Below are positions 1 through 8,263 of a DNA stretch of 33,082 bases, one piece after another. Made by a program: the position numbers and the translations under genes. Position 1 is the first letter of the stretch. Every line of letters starts with the position of its first letter. Below the pieces are notes generated by a model. The model ran no database searches. It was not told the origin of the DNA and worked only from the letters and a program-made list of their open reading frames with translations. Origin of the DNA: Bacteroidota bacterium (lineage in GTDB: Bacteria > Bacteroidota > Bacteroidia > Chitinophagales > Saprospiraceae); contig JAGVTV010000091.1 of assembly GCA_019136675.1 (NCBI GenBank), forward strand, positions 1-33,082, given 5' to 3'.

Positions 1-482
1 GCGGCACCGTCATTGGGTTTGATCACAAGAGGAAAACCTGTTTTTTCTGCAAACTCAAGGACCTCCGTGCGATCGGTTGCCAGACAATGACTTGCACACG
101 GGATTCCTGCTGCCCTGAACAAGTTTTTCATCCTGGATTTATCTCTGAAATTCTTCATTGTCTCAGAACTCATGCCGCTGATACCTAGTTGTTCGCGGAC
201 AAGGGCTGCAGGGACCTGTACCTGTTCCACAGCCCCAAATAACCTGAAGATGCTCCCTTGTTTTTCAATCAGTTTTTTAGCAGCTCCCAACAGCAGGTCA
301 TAGCTGAATACATCTGCAATCTGCTCAAATTCAAGGATACATTTCTGCAACTCCGTTTTAAGAAATGAAAGTGGTTCCTGGCTTATAAGCCCTAATCTGA
401 TATCTGGTATGACGGCCAGTTTTTCAAGAAATTTTACAGCATTTTCAGTATAATTTGGTGCCACGTAAACCACAAATACCAT
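1..482 (-). CDS. ATP-grasp domain enzyme, 3' end cut off by window edge
   Basis: The reverse strand reads open from an ATG at 482-480 to position 1 with no stop, giving about 160 residues. The N-terminus (MVFVVYVAPNYTENAVKFL) resembles the pre-ATP-grasp fold of carboxylate-amine ligases. The stretch FRDKSRMKNLFRAAGIP followed by a hydrophobic FPLVIKPNDGA is the hallmark entry into an ATP-grasp nucleotide-binding domain, where the Lys contacts ATP. Family members join a carboxylate to an amine or thiol through an acyl-phosphate. The catalytic C-terminal part is outside the window, so the substrate cannot be named. The frame stays open upstream of 482 but holds no other ATG. The gene lies 112 bp downstream of mqnD on the same strand and may be cotranscribed with it. 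Confidence 0.75.
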   Translation of the reverse strand, partial: MVFVVYVAPNYTENAVKFLEKLAVIPDIRLGLISQEPLSFLKTELQKCILEFEQIADVFSYDLLLGAAKKLIEKQGSIFRLFGAVEQVQVPAALVREQLGISGMSSETMKNFRDKSRMKNLFRAAGIPCASHCLATDRTEVLEFAEKTGFPLVIKPNDGA

Positions 483-594
483 ATCGTCGGGGTGTTTATT
501 GGCATCAAAACTACTAAAAGAGGGTTGAATATTAAAACGGAACCCGAGGGTTTTTTTCCAGAGCCGGATAATTCTGGGCCTGAGGAGCTCTGAA

Positions 595-1422
595 TCAGCC
601 CACAAAAAGACCTGAAAGCACGTCCTCTGTTGTACCGGGATGAACCGTTTTAAACAGCTTGAAGACAGCAGCTCTGCCTTCATCACCTATGTCCAGTGAG
701 TACTTGTTGACATAAAGGTCAATATGGGCCTGCATGACATTATCGTCCATTTCCTGGGCATTGGCCCGGATATAAGGAAGACCTGTCCCCGGGTGGTCAA
801 ATGCATACCTAATACTACTTTGCACCAGTTCATTGATTTTTTCCTTTATTCGGTCATCAAGATCCCGTCTCACGGCAATGCCTCCCAATGGAATCGGGTA
901 GCCTGTACTTTGTTCCCATATTTCGCCCATATCTGCCAGTTTTACAAGCCCTTTGGAGGCATAGGTAAACCTGTTTTCATGGATAATCAGCCCTGCGTCT
1001 GCTTCGCCTTTCAATACGGCATTTTCGATATCCGAAAATAGCATTTCCTTCACATCTTTTACTTCGGGAAACGCATATTTTAGCAGGAACCATGCTGTAG
1101 TATTGTATCCGGGTATGGCTATTTTCAAATTTCCTATGCCAGAAAGCGGGAATTCCTTTCTGGCAATAAGTAGTGGTCCGCAATTGTTTCCAAGGGCACT
1201 TCCTGAGGTCAACATCTGGTAGCGGTCCGAAAGGCCAGTAAAGGCATTAAAACTCATTTTGGTTATGTCAAATCTGGAAACAGCCGCATCCCTATTGAGC
1301 CTCTCTACATCTTCCATATGAATGTCAAATTCCAGGCTCTGCATGTTGATCCTCTTTGACACCAAAGGCTCAAACATAAACGTGTCGTTGGGACAAGGCG
1401 AAAAAGCAAGGGTGAGCTTCAT
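595..1422 (-). CDS. mqnD: 1,4-dihydroxy-6-naphthoate synthase, futalosine menaquinone pathway
   Basis: The 275-residue protein begins MKLTLAFSPCPNDTFMFEPL. The SPCPNDTF motif near residues 8-15 is characteristic of MqnD, which converts cyclic de-hypoxanthine futalosine to 1,4-dihydroxy-6-naphthoate on the way to menaquinone. The family has a periplasmic-binding-protein fold but works in the cytoplasm, and no signal peptide is visible. The length is normal for the family and the paralogue MqnA lacks this motif, so D is preferred over A. Futalosine genes are scattered in many genomes, and no other mqn gene is visible here. It implies that this organism makes menaquinone by the futalosine route rather than through MenA-MenH. 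Upstream lies a terminator for the preceding lipoprotein gene, so mqnD probably has its own promoter. Confidence 0.9.
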   Translation of the reverse strand: MKLTLAFSPCPNDTFMFEPLVSKRINMQSLEFDIHMEDVERLNRDAAVSRFDITKMSFNAFTGLSDRYQMLTSGSALGNNCGPLLIARKEFPLSGIGNLKIAIPGYNTTAWFLLKYAFPEVKDVKEMLFSDIENAVLKGEADAGLIIHENRFTYASKGLVKLADMGEIWEQSTGYPIPLGGIAVRRDLDDRIKEKINELVQSSIRYAFDHPGTGLPYIRANAQEMDDNVMQAHIDLYVNKYSLDIGDEGRAAVFKLFKTVHPGTTEDVLSGLFVG

Positions 1423-1433
1423 GATTATTCTCT

Positions 1434-1474
1434 AAAAAAAAAAGCACAGGCTCTGATTTAAAATCCCTGTGCTT
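1434..1474 (-). terminator. Intrinsic terminator of the lipoprotein gene
   Basis: A 9-bp perfect stem (AAGCACAGG at 1442-1450 with CCTGTGCTT at 1466-1474) is followed, on the minus strand, by an unbroken run of about ten T (A-run 1434-1443 on plus). It sits 40 bp downstream of the lipoprotein stop and just ahead of mqnD, separating the two transcription units. Confidence 0.85.
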
Positions 1475-1513
1475 CAAATTTTTTTGTATTTTCTTAATTA
1501 CCTGATCAATAGC

Positions 1514-1957
1514 TTATTTAACCAAAGTAATTTCTGAGTTACAACCTGTATCTGTGTCTTTTGACTTTAGGACAAGCGTTTTGTCACTAACAGAGAAATC
1601 AGCTTCATCACAGGCAGATCCTGACGGACACAGTTTAAGTTTGCCTCCATTGATGGTGTAGGTTCCGGTTTCTGTTTCGGTGGTCGGTGTGCCTAATAAT
1701 ACGGTTTTGGTTGTCACGATATAAGAGCCGTCATTTTTAAAACTGATACTTAGGCATAGCTGAAGTCCCAAAGTGGCTTCTGTATAACAACCGTCGGTCA
1801 TTGTGAGGTTTTGATTGTTTTCGGGGTTGTTACAACCTGTGTTTACAATTTTAGACCCTTTCCAATCTCCGAGTATCAAATCTTTGGGTTCGTCCTTTTT
1901 ACAGGAAATGACTAAAACAGAAAGGAAAATAAGTGTTAAAAACCTGAATGTTTTCAT
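1514..1957 (-). CDS. Small lipocalin-like lipoprotein
   Basis: The 147-residue protein starts with a lipoprotein signal peptide: a basic start (MKTFRF), a hydrophobic core and a lipobox LVISC with the lipidated Cys at residue 19, followed by KKDEPKD. The acidic residues after the Cys do not settle whether it stays in the inner membrane or is moved to the outer membrane. The mature part opens with ILGDWKGSKIV and ends in alternating beta-like stretches, the pattern of Bacteroidota 'lipocalin-like' (DUF4488/DUF5004-type) lipoproteins. The mature part has five further Cys residues, which could form disulfides. Function unknown. It is a single-gene unit with its own terminator downstream. Confidence 0.7.
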   Translation of the reverse strand: MKTFRFLTLIFLSVLVISCKKDEPKDLILGDWKGSKIVNTGCNNPENNQNLTMTDGCYTEATLGLQLCLSISFKNDGSYIVTTKTVLLGTPTTETETGTYTINGGKLKLCPSGSACDEADFSVSDKTLVLKSKDTDTGCNSEITLVK

Positions 1958-2030
1958 TTGTAATTATATTAAAATGGTTATAAAATCTTCCTGAAATAAA
2001 AACGTAATAAAACGAATATTGTTGGATCGC

Positions 2031-2753
2031 TTAACTGTAATAACCTGTCAATTTTCTCCACTTCATTTTCAGGACACCGCTTATTGCTTCCGAAATAATA
2101 TTGGCGTGCATTTTTGAGCTTCCTTTTTCACGGTCTACAAAGGTAATAGGGACCTCAGTGAGTTTGAATCCTTTTGACCAGGCATAGTATTTCATCTCGA
2201 TCTGAAATGTGTATCCTATGAATTTTATTTTATCCAGATCCATACTTTCGATGACCTTGCGTTTATAGCATATAAAGCCGGCCGTAGGGTCATGAATCGG
2301 CATCCAGGTGATGCTTCTTACATACAGGGAAGCACTGTAGGAAAGCACAAGTCGGTCCTTTGACCAGTTTTTGATGTTGCCTCCTTTTACATATCTGCTG
2401 CCGACTGCCACATCGGCCCCTGACCTGCACGCGGCCAGCAATCTTTTCAGATCATTGGGATTATGGCTGAAATCAGCATCCATCTCTATCAGGTAATCAA
2501 ATCCATGTAAAACACCATATCTGAACCCGGCAATATATGCTGTACCCAGGCCCAGCTTACCGGACCTTTGCAACAAACGTATTTTCGGATTTTCTTTGCT
2601 GAGCACTTTTACCAGTTCCCCAGTACCGTCAGGTGAGTTGTCATCCACTACAAGTACTTCAAATTCGGTACCCTGAGACAACACTGCTTCGATGATTGAA
2701 GAAATGTTTTCAATTTCATTGTAGGTCGGTATGATGACTAGTGCTGACTCCAA
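2031..2753 (-). CDS. GT2 glycosyltransferase, polyprenol monophosphomannose synthase-like
   Basis: The 240 residues match the soluble family-2 enzymes that transfer mannose (or another hexose) from a nucleotide sugar to polyprenyl phosphate at the inner face of the membrane. The sequence shows VIIPTYNE at 7-13, VVDDNSPDGT at 35-44, the metal-binding DAD at 92-94, GSRY and the C-terminal VPITFVDREKGSSKM typical of Dpm1-like proteins. No C-terminal membrane segment is present, unlike GtrB-type enzymes. The start is a TTG at 2753-2751: the frame holds no ATG nearby and the protein would begin at the expected distance before the VIIPTYNE strand. A near-consensus -7 element (AATCTTTG) lies about 25 bp upstream. 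The acceptor and donor are not determined by sequence. Confidence 0.85.
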   Translation of the reverse strand: MESALVIIPTYNEIENISSIIEAVLSQGTEFEVLVVDDNSPDGTGELVKVLSKENPKIRLLQRSGKLGLGTAYIAGFRYGVLHGFDYLIEMDADFSHNPNDLKRLLAACRSGADVAVGSRYVKGGNIKNWSKDRLVLSYSASLYVRSITWMPIHDPTAGFICYKRKVIESMDLDKIKFIGYTFQIEMKYYAWSKGFKLTEVPITFVDREKGSSKMHANIISEAISGVLKMKWRKLTGYYS

Positions 2754-2846
2754 TGAGGGGTATTGTTTTGAACAGGCAAAGATTAAAAAAAATTAACCAA
2801 GACAAGTATGCTTGTGGCTGTTATAATCAAATTATTTTCAATACGT

Positions 2847-2871
2847 ACCGGCAATATCGAAATATTCCGGT
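2847..2871 (-). other. Hairpin after the E1 gene, possible terminator
   Basis: ACCGG (2847-2851) pairs with CCGGT (2867-2871), and AATAT with ATATT around a CGAA loop, with one bulged C. It begins 13 bp beyond the E1 stop. No T-run follows on the minus strand, so it may be an RNA-stabilising or factor-dependent end rather than a classic terminator. Confidence 0.45.
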
Positions 2872-2884
2872 AAAAACCCTGAAT

Positions 2885-5287
2885 TTATGGCCTTGTCTCA
2901 TTCATTACTTCTAAAATGCACTGTGCTACATCCTCAGGGCCGGGCTTGGTAAAATAATCTCCGTCTGAGCCAAAAGGTGTACGGTGCGAGGCAGCACTCA
3001 GGCAAACAGGCTTTGAGTCAAGATATCGGTAACCGTCCCACTTTTCCAGTACTTCCTTCATCATAAAAGCTGTGGCTCCACCAGGTACATCTTCGTCGAT
3101 AAATATAATGCGGTTTGTTTTTTTGAGTGAATTGACAATGACTCCCTCAAGGTCAAATGGCATAAGTGTTTGGGCGTCAATCAGTTCAATTGAAATATTA
3201 AATCCTTTCAGCAATTCAAGACCTTTCTGTACCTCCCTGAGACAGGATCCGTAGGAAACCACTGTGATGTCTTCACCTGACTGAAGGACTTCAGGAGTCC
3301 CAAGTGGCACTGTGAATTCCAGCAAGTTCTCAGGCAGTTTTTCCTTCAGCCTGTATCCGTTGAGACATTCCACGATAATACCTGTGTCATCAGACTTCAG
3401 CAATGTATTGTACATGCCCACGGCCTGTACCATATTGCGAGGCACACAAAGGTAAATGCCCTGCATGGAGTTGATTATCATTCCCATAGGCGAACCCGCA
3501 TGCCAGATTCCTTCCAGTCTGTGTCCCCGGGTTCGAATGATGGCGGGAGCCCTTTGTATTCCGTTTGACCTCCATCTTAATGTGGCCAGGTCGTCAGTCA
3601 GAGCCGAAAAAGCATAGGCCATATAATCCAGGTACTGAATCTCCGCTATGGGTCTTAATCCACGCATCGATGTCCCAATAGCCTGGCCCACAATTGTCCA
3701 CTCCCTGATGCCTGTGTCAAAGATACGTCCATCGCCATATTTGGCCTGCAAGCCGGCAAATCCCTGGTTTACGTCACCTATTTGACCGACATCCTCGCCG
3801 AATGCGATTATGTTGTCTTTGCTGGAAAATAATTGATCAAAATAACTATTCAGCACCTGAAAGCCCGGTACTGTTTTTGGTTCCAGGCCATATTTGGGAG
3901 GTGTGACGGCAATATCGAGAGCAGAATACTTAGTTTCACTGTGAAGATTTGAACTGTATCGGGCTTTTCCTTCAGCGTAGAATCCGGCTACAAATTCATC
4001 CAGGGCAGAATTGGTTATACCATTAAACCTCCTGAGGTGAATCTGCAGTTTGCGGGCATTCGAAAGAACCTCCGAAAAAACAGGATTCATGGATGCTGAT
4101 AGATCTGACTGGAGGCTTTTGATGGCTTCTGTTTTTACCTCCTCAGGCAATGAGGTATAAATAGAAAAGAGAGTATCTTTTATCGTTTTTACCTTACCGG
4201 AATACATCTGCCAGGCTTTGTCTTTGGCCTGTTTTACATATTCGACAGCCCTGACTTTCATCTCTTCCACCTCACTGGCAGTGATAATCTGATTTGCAAT
4301 CATCCATTCTGCCATTTTTACGATGCAGTCATTTTCTTTTTCCCACTGCAGTCTCTCCGGAGATTTGTATCTTTCGTGTGATCCGCTGGTAGAGTGTCCC
4401 TGCGGCTGGGTTAGGCCGGTCACATGGATAAGAGCGGGAATGTGATTGTCCCGCACTTTCATCGAAACTTTTTCAAAAGCAGCACAGAGTTCCGGATAGT
4501 CCCAACCTTTGACAGTATAGATTAAAAGGCCGTTTTCGTCTTTGCCGCTGGGTAGAAATCCTTCCAGCACCCTTGAGATGGAGCCTTTGGCAGTTTGCAT
4601 TTCTACCGGCACGCTGATGCCATAGCCATCGTCCCACACAGCAATCAAAAGAGGCACCCTCATGACAGCGGCCGCATTGACGGTTTCCCAGAATATACCT
4701 TCTGAAGTGGAAGCATCTCCGATGGTCACAAAACTGACCTCGTTCCCATTGTCCGAAAAATTGCTGCACGACGGAATGTCCAATTCCCTGTACAGTTTGG
4801 ATGCCATGGCAATACCCAGGCTGCGTGCCATCTGTCCTGCAGTGCAGGATACGTCAGAAGACACATTGTACAAGTCTGTCTGATCCAGCCATTCACCGTT
4901 TTCATCTATTGTCCTGGTGGCATAATGGCTGTTCATTTGTCTGCCGGCTGAAAAAGGATCGTTTTCTGTGTCGGCATATAGCTGAGAAAAATAGGCCTCC
5001 ACCGTAGAAAGTCCCCTGGCAAACATAAATGTCTGGTCTCGGTAGTAGCCAGATCTCCAGTCGCCTTTCCTGAAGGCTCTTGCCATGGCCACCTGAGGGA
5101 CTTCTTTTCCGTCTCCCAGAATGCCAAATTTTGCTCTTCCGTTCAGGACTTCCTTCCTTGCCAGCAGACTTGCTTCGCGGCTGATCAGACACACCCAAAA
5201 GTCGTGCTTTACTTCATTTTTGTAGGATTCAATTCCTGACTCAGGGCTGGAATTTACTTCAAGAGTTTCAAATTCTGTTAGCGTCAT
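2885..5287 (-). CDS. Fused E1 alpha/beta 2-oxoacid dehydrogenase (branched-chain type likely)
   Basis: The 800-residue protein joins both halves of a heterotetrameric E1. Residues about 30-400 are the alpha-type TPP-binding part, with GDASTSEG at 190-197 and WDDGYGISV at 218-226. Residues about 460-800 are the beta/transketolase part (GEDVGQIGDVNQGF, REWTIVGQAIG, RGHRLEGIWHAGSP). Such enzymes decarboxylate a 2-oxoacid and pass the acyl group to the lipoyl arm of an E2. Bacteroidota carry this fused form, usually annotated as branched-chain 2-oxoisovalerate dehydrogenase E1. The second half of the TPP motif is usually NN; here it is DD. A separate pdhA lies at 28.6 kb, so this is a second TPP-dependent E1, supporting a non-pyruvate substrate. 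No E2 or E3 gene is adjacent. Confidence 0.85.
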   Translation of the reverse strand: MTLTEFETLEVNSSPESGIESYKNEVKHDFWVCLISREASLLARKEVLNGRAKFGILGDGKEVPQVAMARAFRKGDWRSGYYRDQTFMFARGLSTVEAYFSQLYADTENDPFSAGRQMNSHYATRTIDENGEWLDQTDLYNVSSDVSCTAGQMARSLGIAMASKLYRELDIPSCSNFSDNGNEVSFVTIGDASTSEGIFWETVNAAAVMRVPLLIAVWDDGYGISVPVEMQTAKGSISRVLEGFLPSGKDENGLLIYTVKGWDYPELCAAFEKVSMKVRDNHIPALIHVTGLTQPQGHSTSGSHERYKSPERLQWEKENDCIVKMAEWMIANQIITASEVEEMKVRAVEYVKQAKDKAWQMYSGKVKTIKDTLFSIYTSLPEEVKTEAIKSLQSDLSASMNPVFSEVLSNARKLQIHLRRFNGITNSALDEFVAGFYAEGKARYSSNLHSETKYSALDIAVTPPKYGLEPKTVPGFQVLNSYFDQLFSSKDNIIAFGEDVGQIGDVNQGFAGLQAKYGDGRIFDTGIREWTIVGQAIGTSMRGLRPIAEIQYLDYMAYAFSALTDDLATLRWRSNGIQRAPAIIRTRGHRLEGIWHAGSPMGMIINSMQGIYLCVPRNMVQAVGMYNTLLKSDDTGIIVECLNGYRLKEKLPENLLEFTVPLGTPEVLQSGEDITVVSYGSCLREVQKGLELLKGFNISIELIDAQTLMPFDLEGVIVNSLKKTNRIIFIDEDVPGGATAFMMKEVLEKWDGYRYLDSKPVCLSAASHRTPFGSDGDYFTKPGPEDVAQCILEVMNETRP

Positions 5288-5623
5288 AGGTGTTATAGGT
5301 GAGGTTGGTCAAAAAATCCAGTGCAAATATATTGAATGTTATTCATATTCAAATTAAATGAAATTATATTTCAAGAATTTAAATAAAATTAAGACTTTAC
5401 AGAATATAATTTTTAATAACTATAATAATTTTATCTTTTGTATTATTGGAACTCTCTGCTGGATTCTTCTTTGAACGATTCAATAGGTCCTGAAGCGGGT
5501 TATTAACCTTAAGGGAAATGAAAAATCCAATGGCAGTCCGCCAATTTTAAATTTCATTTTGAGAAACCTGCCGATAACATAATTGTTTATTTTATTTTGC
5601 ACCTTTAACTTTTATTTCAGGCG
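5288..5623. other. Divergent intergenic region, E1 gene / uvrB
   Basis: These 336 bp are very AT-rich, especially 5330-5450, and contain no ORF with coding character. The uvrB side has a variant -7 element, TTATTTTG at 5592-5599, 24 bp before the ATG (one mismatch to TAnnTTTG); the same variant occurs at the same distance before pdhA. TATCTTTTG near 5432 resembles a -7 box with one extra T. No LexA-type site was recognised. Confidence 0.4.
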
Positions 5624-7639
5624 ATGTCGTTTAAACTGACTTCCCACTATCTTCCCACTGGCGATCAGCCCAAAGCCATTGATCAGCTGGCTTCAGGTAT
5701 TGAAAATGGCGAAAAATTCCAGGTTTTGCTGGGAGTGACCGGATCGGGCAAGACTTTTACGATGGCAAATGTCATCGCACGGTCAGGGAAGCCGACCCTT
5801 GTGCTTACCCATAATAAGACGCTCACGGCCCAGCTATACGCTGAGTTATGCGAGTTTTTTCCTGATAATGCAGTTGAGTATTTTGTGTCGTATTACGACT
5901 ATTATCAGCCGGAAGCATACCTCACACATTCTGACACTTATATAGAAAAAGACCTTCAGGTCAATGAGGAGATAGACAAGCTGAGGCTGAGAGCCACATC
6001 GTCGTTGCTGTCGGGACGCCGGGATGTGATAATTGTATCTTCTGTTTCGTGTATTTACGGTATGGGAAATCCGGATGATTATAAAACCGGGATAATCCGT
6101 ATCCAGACTGGCCAGGTGATAAGCCGGAACAGCTTCCTCTATAATCTGGTGCAGAGCTTGTATAGCAGGACCGAGACGGATTTCAGGCGGGGGACATTTC
6201 GGGTGAGAGGAGATACAGTGGATATCAACCTTCCGTATGTAGACTACGGTTACAGGGTCATTTTTTTTGGCGATGAAATAGAAAACATCGAGCAATTGGA
6301 GGTTGACAGCGGCAAACGTATAATTGCCCTGGACCACGCCGCCATTTTTCCTGCCAATCTGTATGTGGCACCGAAGGACAGGCTCAATCATGTGATAAAA
6401 GACATTGAGGACGAACTGAATAATCATGAAAAGTTTTTTGAAGCTGAGGGCAGGTATCTTGAAGCTCAGAGGATAAGGGAGAGGGTCACCTTTGATCTGG
6501 AGATGATTCGGGAACTGGGATACTGTAACGGCATCGAGAACTATTCCAGATTTTTTGACGGGCGTCTGCAGGGTACAAGGCCATTTTGCCTGCTTGACTA
6601 TTTTCCGGACGATTACCTGATGATCATTGATGAAAGCCATCAGACAATACCTCAGGTACGTGGCATGTGGGGAGGTGACCGGGCCAGAAAACTAAACCTT
6701 GTAAATTACGGTTTCAGGCTGCCTTCAGCTATGGATAACAGACCGCTGAGTTTTGAGGAGTTTGAGAGTATTATAAACCAGGTGGTCTTCGTGAGTGCCA
6801 CACCCGGTGATTATGAGCTTGAAATGACAGAGGGCGTAGTAGTCGAACAGATCGTAAGGCCAACCGGACTGCTCGATCCTCCTATCCAGGTGCGGCCGAG
6901 CATCAATCAGATCGATGACCTGCTCGACGAAATTCAAAAAAGAATTGACCAAAATGAAAGAGTCCTCGTCACAACCCTTACAAAGAGAATGGCTGAGGAA
7001 CTGACGAAATATCTCATCAAATTGGGTATCAGGGTCAGATATATACACAGCGAGGTGGATACACTGGACAGGGTAGAGATCATCAGGGACCTCCGCCTGG
7101 GAGAGTTTGATGTACTTGTCGGTGTCAACCTGCTAAGGGAAGGACTTGACCTTCCTGAAGTGTCACTTGTGGCCGTGCTGGATGCGGATAAAGAGGGATT
7201 CCTGAGGAATACCAGGTCGCTGACCCAGACTGCCGGCAGAGCCGCACGAAACAGCAATGGGCTGGTAATCTTTTATGCCGATAAGATTACGGATAGCATG
7301 CAAATGACAATCGATGAAACAAACCGCAGAAGGGCTGTACAGATAGCATATAATGCTGAAAATAATATTACACCGTCTACTATTTTCAAATCACGTGAGG
7401 ACATCCTGGCACAAAAATCTATCCTTGATATCAGGGGCAAAAAACCAGTACCCTATGTGGAATCTGAAGAAAAAACCAGTGTTGCTGCCGATCCTGTCAT
7501 CAGCTATATGAACACTGACCAGATCAAAAAACTGATCACTGAAACCGAAGCAAGGATGAAAAAAGCTGCTAAGGAACTTGATTTCATTACAGCAGCACAA
7601 TTGAGGGACGAAATGATGGAATTAAGAAAAAAAATATGA
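5624..7639 (+). CDS. uvrB: UvrABC excision nuclease subunit B
   Basis: The 671-residue protein is a full-length UvrB, the damage-verifying helicase of nucleotide excision repair, which is loaded by UvrA and recruits UvrC. Seen in sequence: Walker A GVTGSGKT at 37-44; the beta-hairpin YFVSYYDYYQPEAY at about 86-99, which threads between the DNA strands; DESH Walker B; the C-terminal helicase motifs GVNLLREGLDLPEVSLV and QTAGRAARN; and a C-terminal UVR helical hairpin (about 632-671) that contacts UvrC. The length and all motifs are normal. It appears monocistronic, with about 100 bp before the next gene. Confidence 0.98.
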   Translation: MSFKLTSHYLPTGDQPKAIDQLASGIENGEKFQVLLGVTGSGKTFTMANVIARSGKPTLVLTHNKTLTAQLYAELCEFFPDNAVEYFVSYYDYYQPEAYLTHSDTYIEKDLQVNEEIDKLRLRATSSLLSGRRDVIIVSSVSCIYGMGNPDDYKTGIIRIQTGQVISRNSFLYNLVQSLYSRTETDFRRGTFRVRGDTVDINLPYVDYGYRVIFFGDEIENIEQLEVDSGKRIIALDHAAIFPANLYVAPKDRLNHVIKDIEDELNNHEKFFEAEGRYLEAQRIRERVTFDLEMIRELGYCNGIENYSRFFDGRLQGTRPFCLLDYFPDDYLMIIDESHQTIPQVRGMWGGDRARKLNLVNYGFRLPSAMDNRPLSFEEFESIINQVVFVSATPGDYELEMTEGVVVEQIVRPTGLLDPPIQVRPSINQIDDLLDEIQKRIDQNERVLVTTLTKRMAEELTKYLIKLGIRVRYIHSEVDTLDRVEIIRDLRLGEFDVLVGVNLLREGLDLPEVSLVAVLDADKEGFLRNTRSLTQTAGRAARNSNGLVIFYADKITDSMQMTIDETNRRRAVQIAYNAENNITPSTIFKSREDILAQKSILDIRGKKPVPYVESEEKTSVAADPVISYMNTDQIKKLITETEARMKKAAKELDFITAAQLRDEMMELRKKI

Positions 7640-7744
7640 ATGAGCCTAAACATCTTTATATTTGACCTCGATCATATATTTTTTAAATAAGTCGCCGTAT
7701 CTTGCACCCAAGCAATTAATCAATAATTAATAATTTTACTGAAT

Positions 7745-8188
7745 ATGATGAATGAAAAAGTGGAGGTTATCATGATGAAGGATCTGATTACTCTCCGTCC
7801 GGAAGATACCCTGACTCAGGTCAGTGAAGTGTTCAAAACAAAAAAGATTCACCACATTCCTGTAGTGGAGGATGGAAAGTTGGTAGGTTTGGTGACCACA
7901 TATGATATGTGGAGAAAAAATGTGCGTCACGAGGACTACGACAAAATTCAAATTAAGGAAATCATGAGTAAAAGGCTTATAAAACTTGAGCCTGACAGCA
8001 AGATTGGCACAGCGGCCGAGTTATTCCTTGACAACAGATTTCATGCCTTACCTGTCGTAGATGGAGAAAAGCTCATTGGCTTAGTAACCACCTTTGACAT
8101 CCTGAGGTATCAGTTTAAGAAAGAATATCCGGAGGCTATTTTGTATAAGGACGTCTTGGACAGGATTCCGACTCCCGAAAAAGAGTAA
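7745..8188 (+). CDS. CBS-domain pair protein
   Basis: The 147-residue protein is two tandem CBS domains and little else. Repeat 1 (about 10-65) shows MMKDLITLRPEDTL, HHIPVVEDGKLVGLVTTYD; repeat 2 (about 75-130) shows IMSKRLIKLEPDSKI, HALPVVDGEKLIGLVTTFDIL. CBS pairs (Bateman modules) bind adenosyl ligands such as AMP, ATP or SAM and act as energy or ligand sensors. Both repeats keep the Gly-Leu-Val-Thr-Thr and Asp of the ligand pocket. No effector domain is fused, so the target is unknown. ATG codons at 7745 and 7748 are both possible starts. A short -7-like TATCTTGC lies about 45 bp upstream and a strong terminator follows. Confidence 0.85.
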   Translation: MMNEKVEVIMMKDLITLRPEDTLTQVSEVFKTKKIHHIPVVEDGKLVGLVTTYDMWRKNVRHEDYDKIQIKEIMSKRLIKLEPDSKIGTAAELFLDNRFHALPVVDGEKLIGLVTTFDILRYQFKKEYPEAILYKDVLDRIPTPEKE

Positions 8189-8215
8189 ATCCACATAGAA
8201 ATATTCATTAAGGAC

Positions 8216-8249
8216 AAAGACTGCTTCCAGCCGGAGGTGGTCTTTTTTT
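8216..8249 (+). terminator. Intrinsic terminator after CBS gene
   Basis: A 13-bp stem with three G-T wobbles (AAAGACTGCTTCC with GGAGGTGGTCTTT, loop agcc) runs into seven T at 8243-8249. It ends the CBS transcript facing the convergent mltG gene. Confidence 0.85.
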
Positions 8250-8263
8250 ACGTTGGCTAAAGC

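Noticed and set aside
5846..6640. A 264-codon open frame on the minus strand inside uvrB
   Set aside because: It lies wholly within the unmistakable uvrB coding sequence and its product has no recognisable domain or sensible composition.
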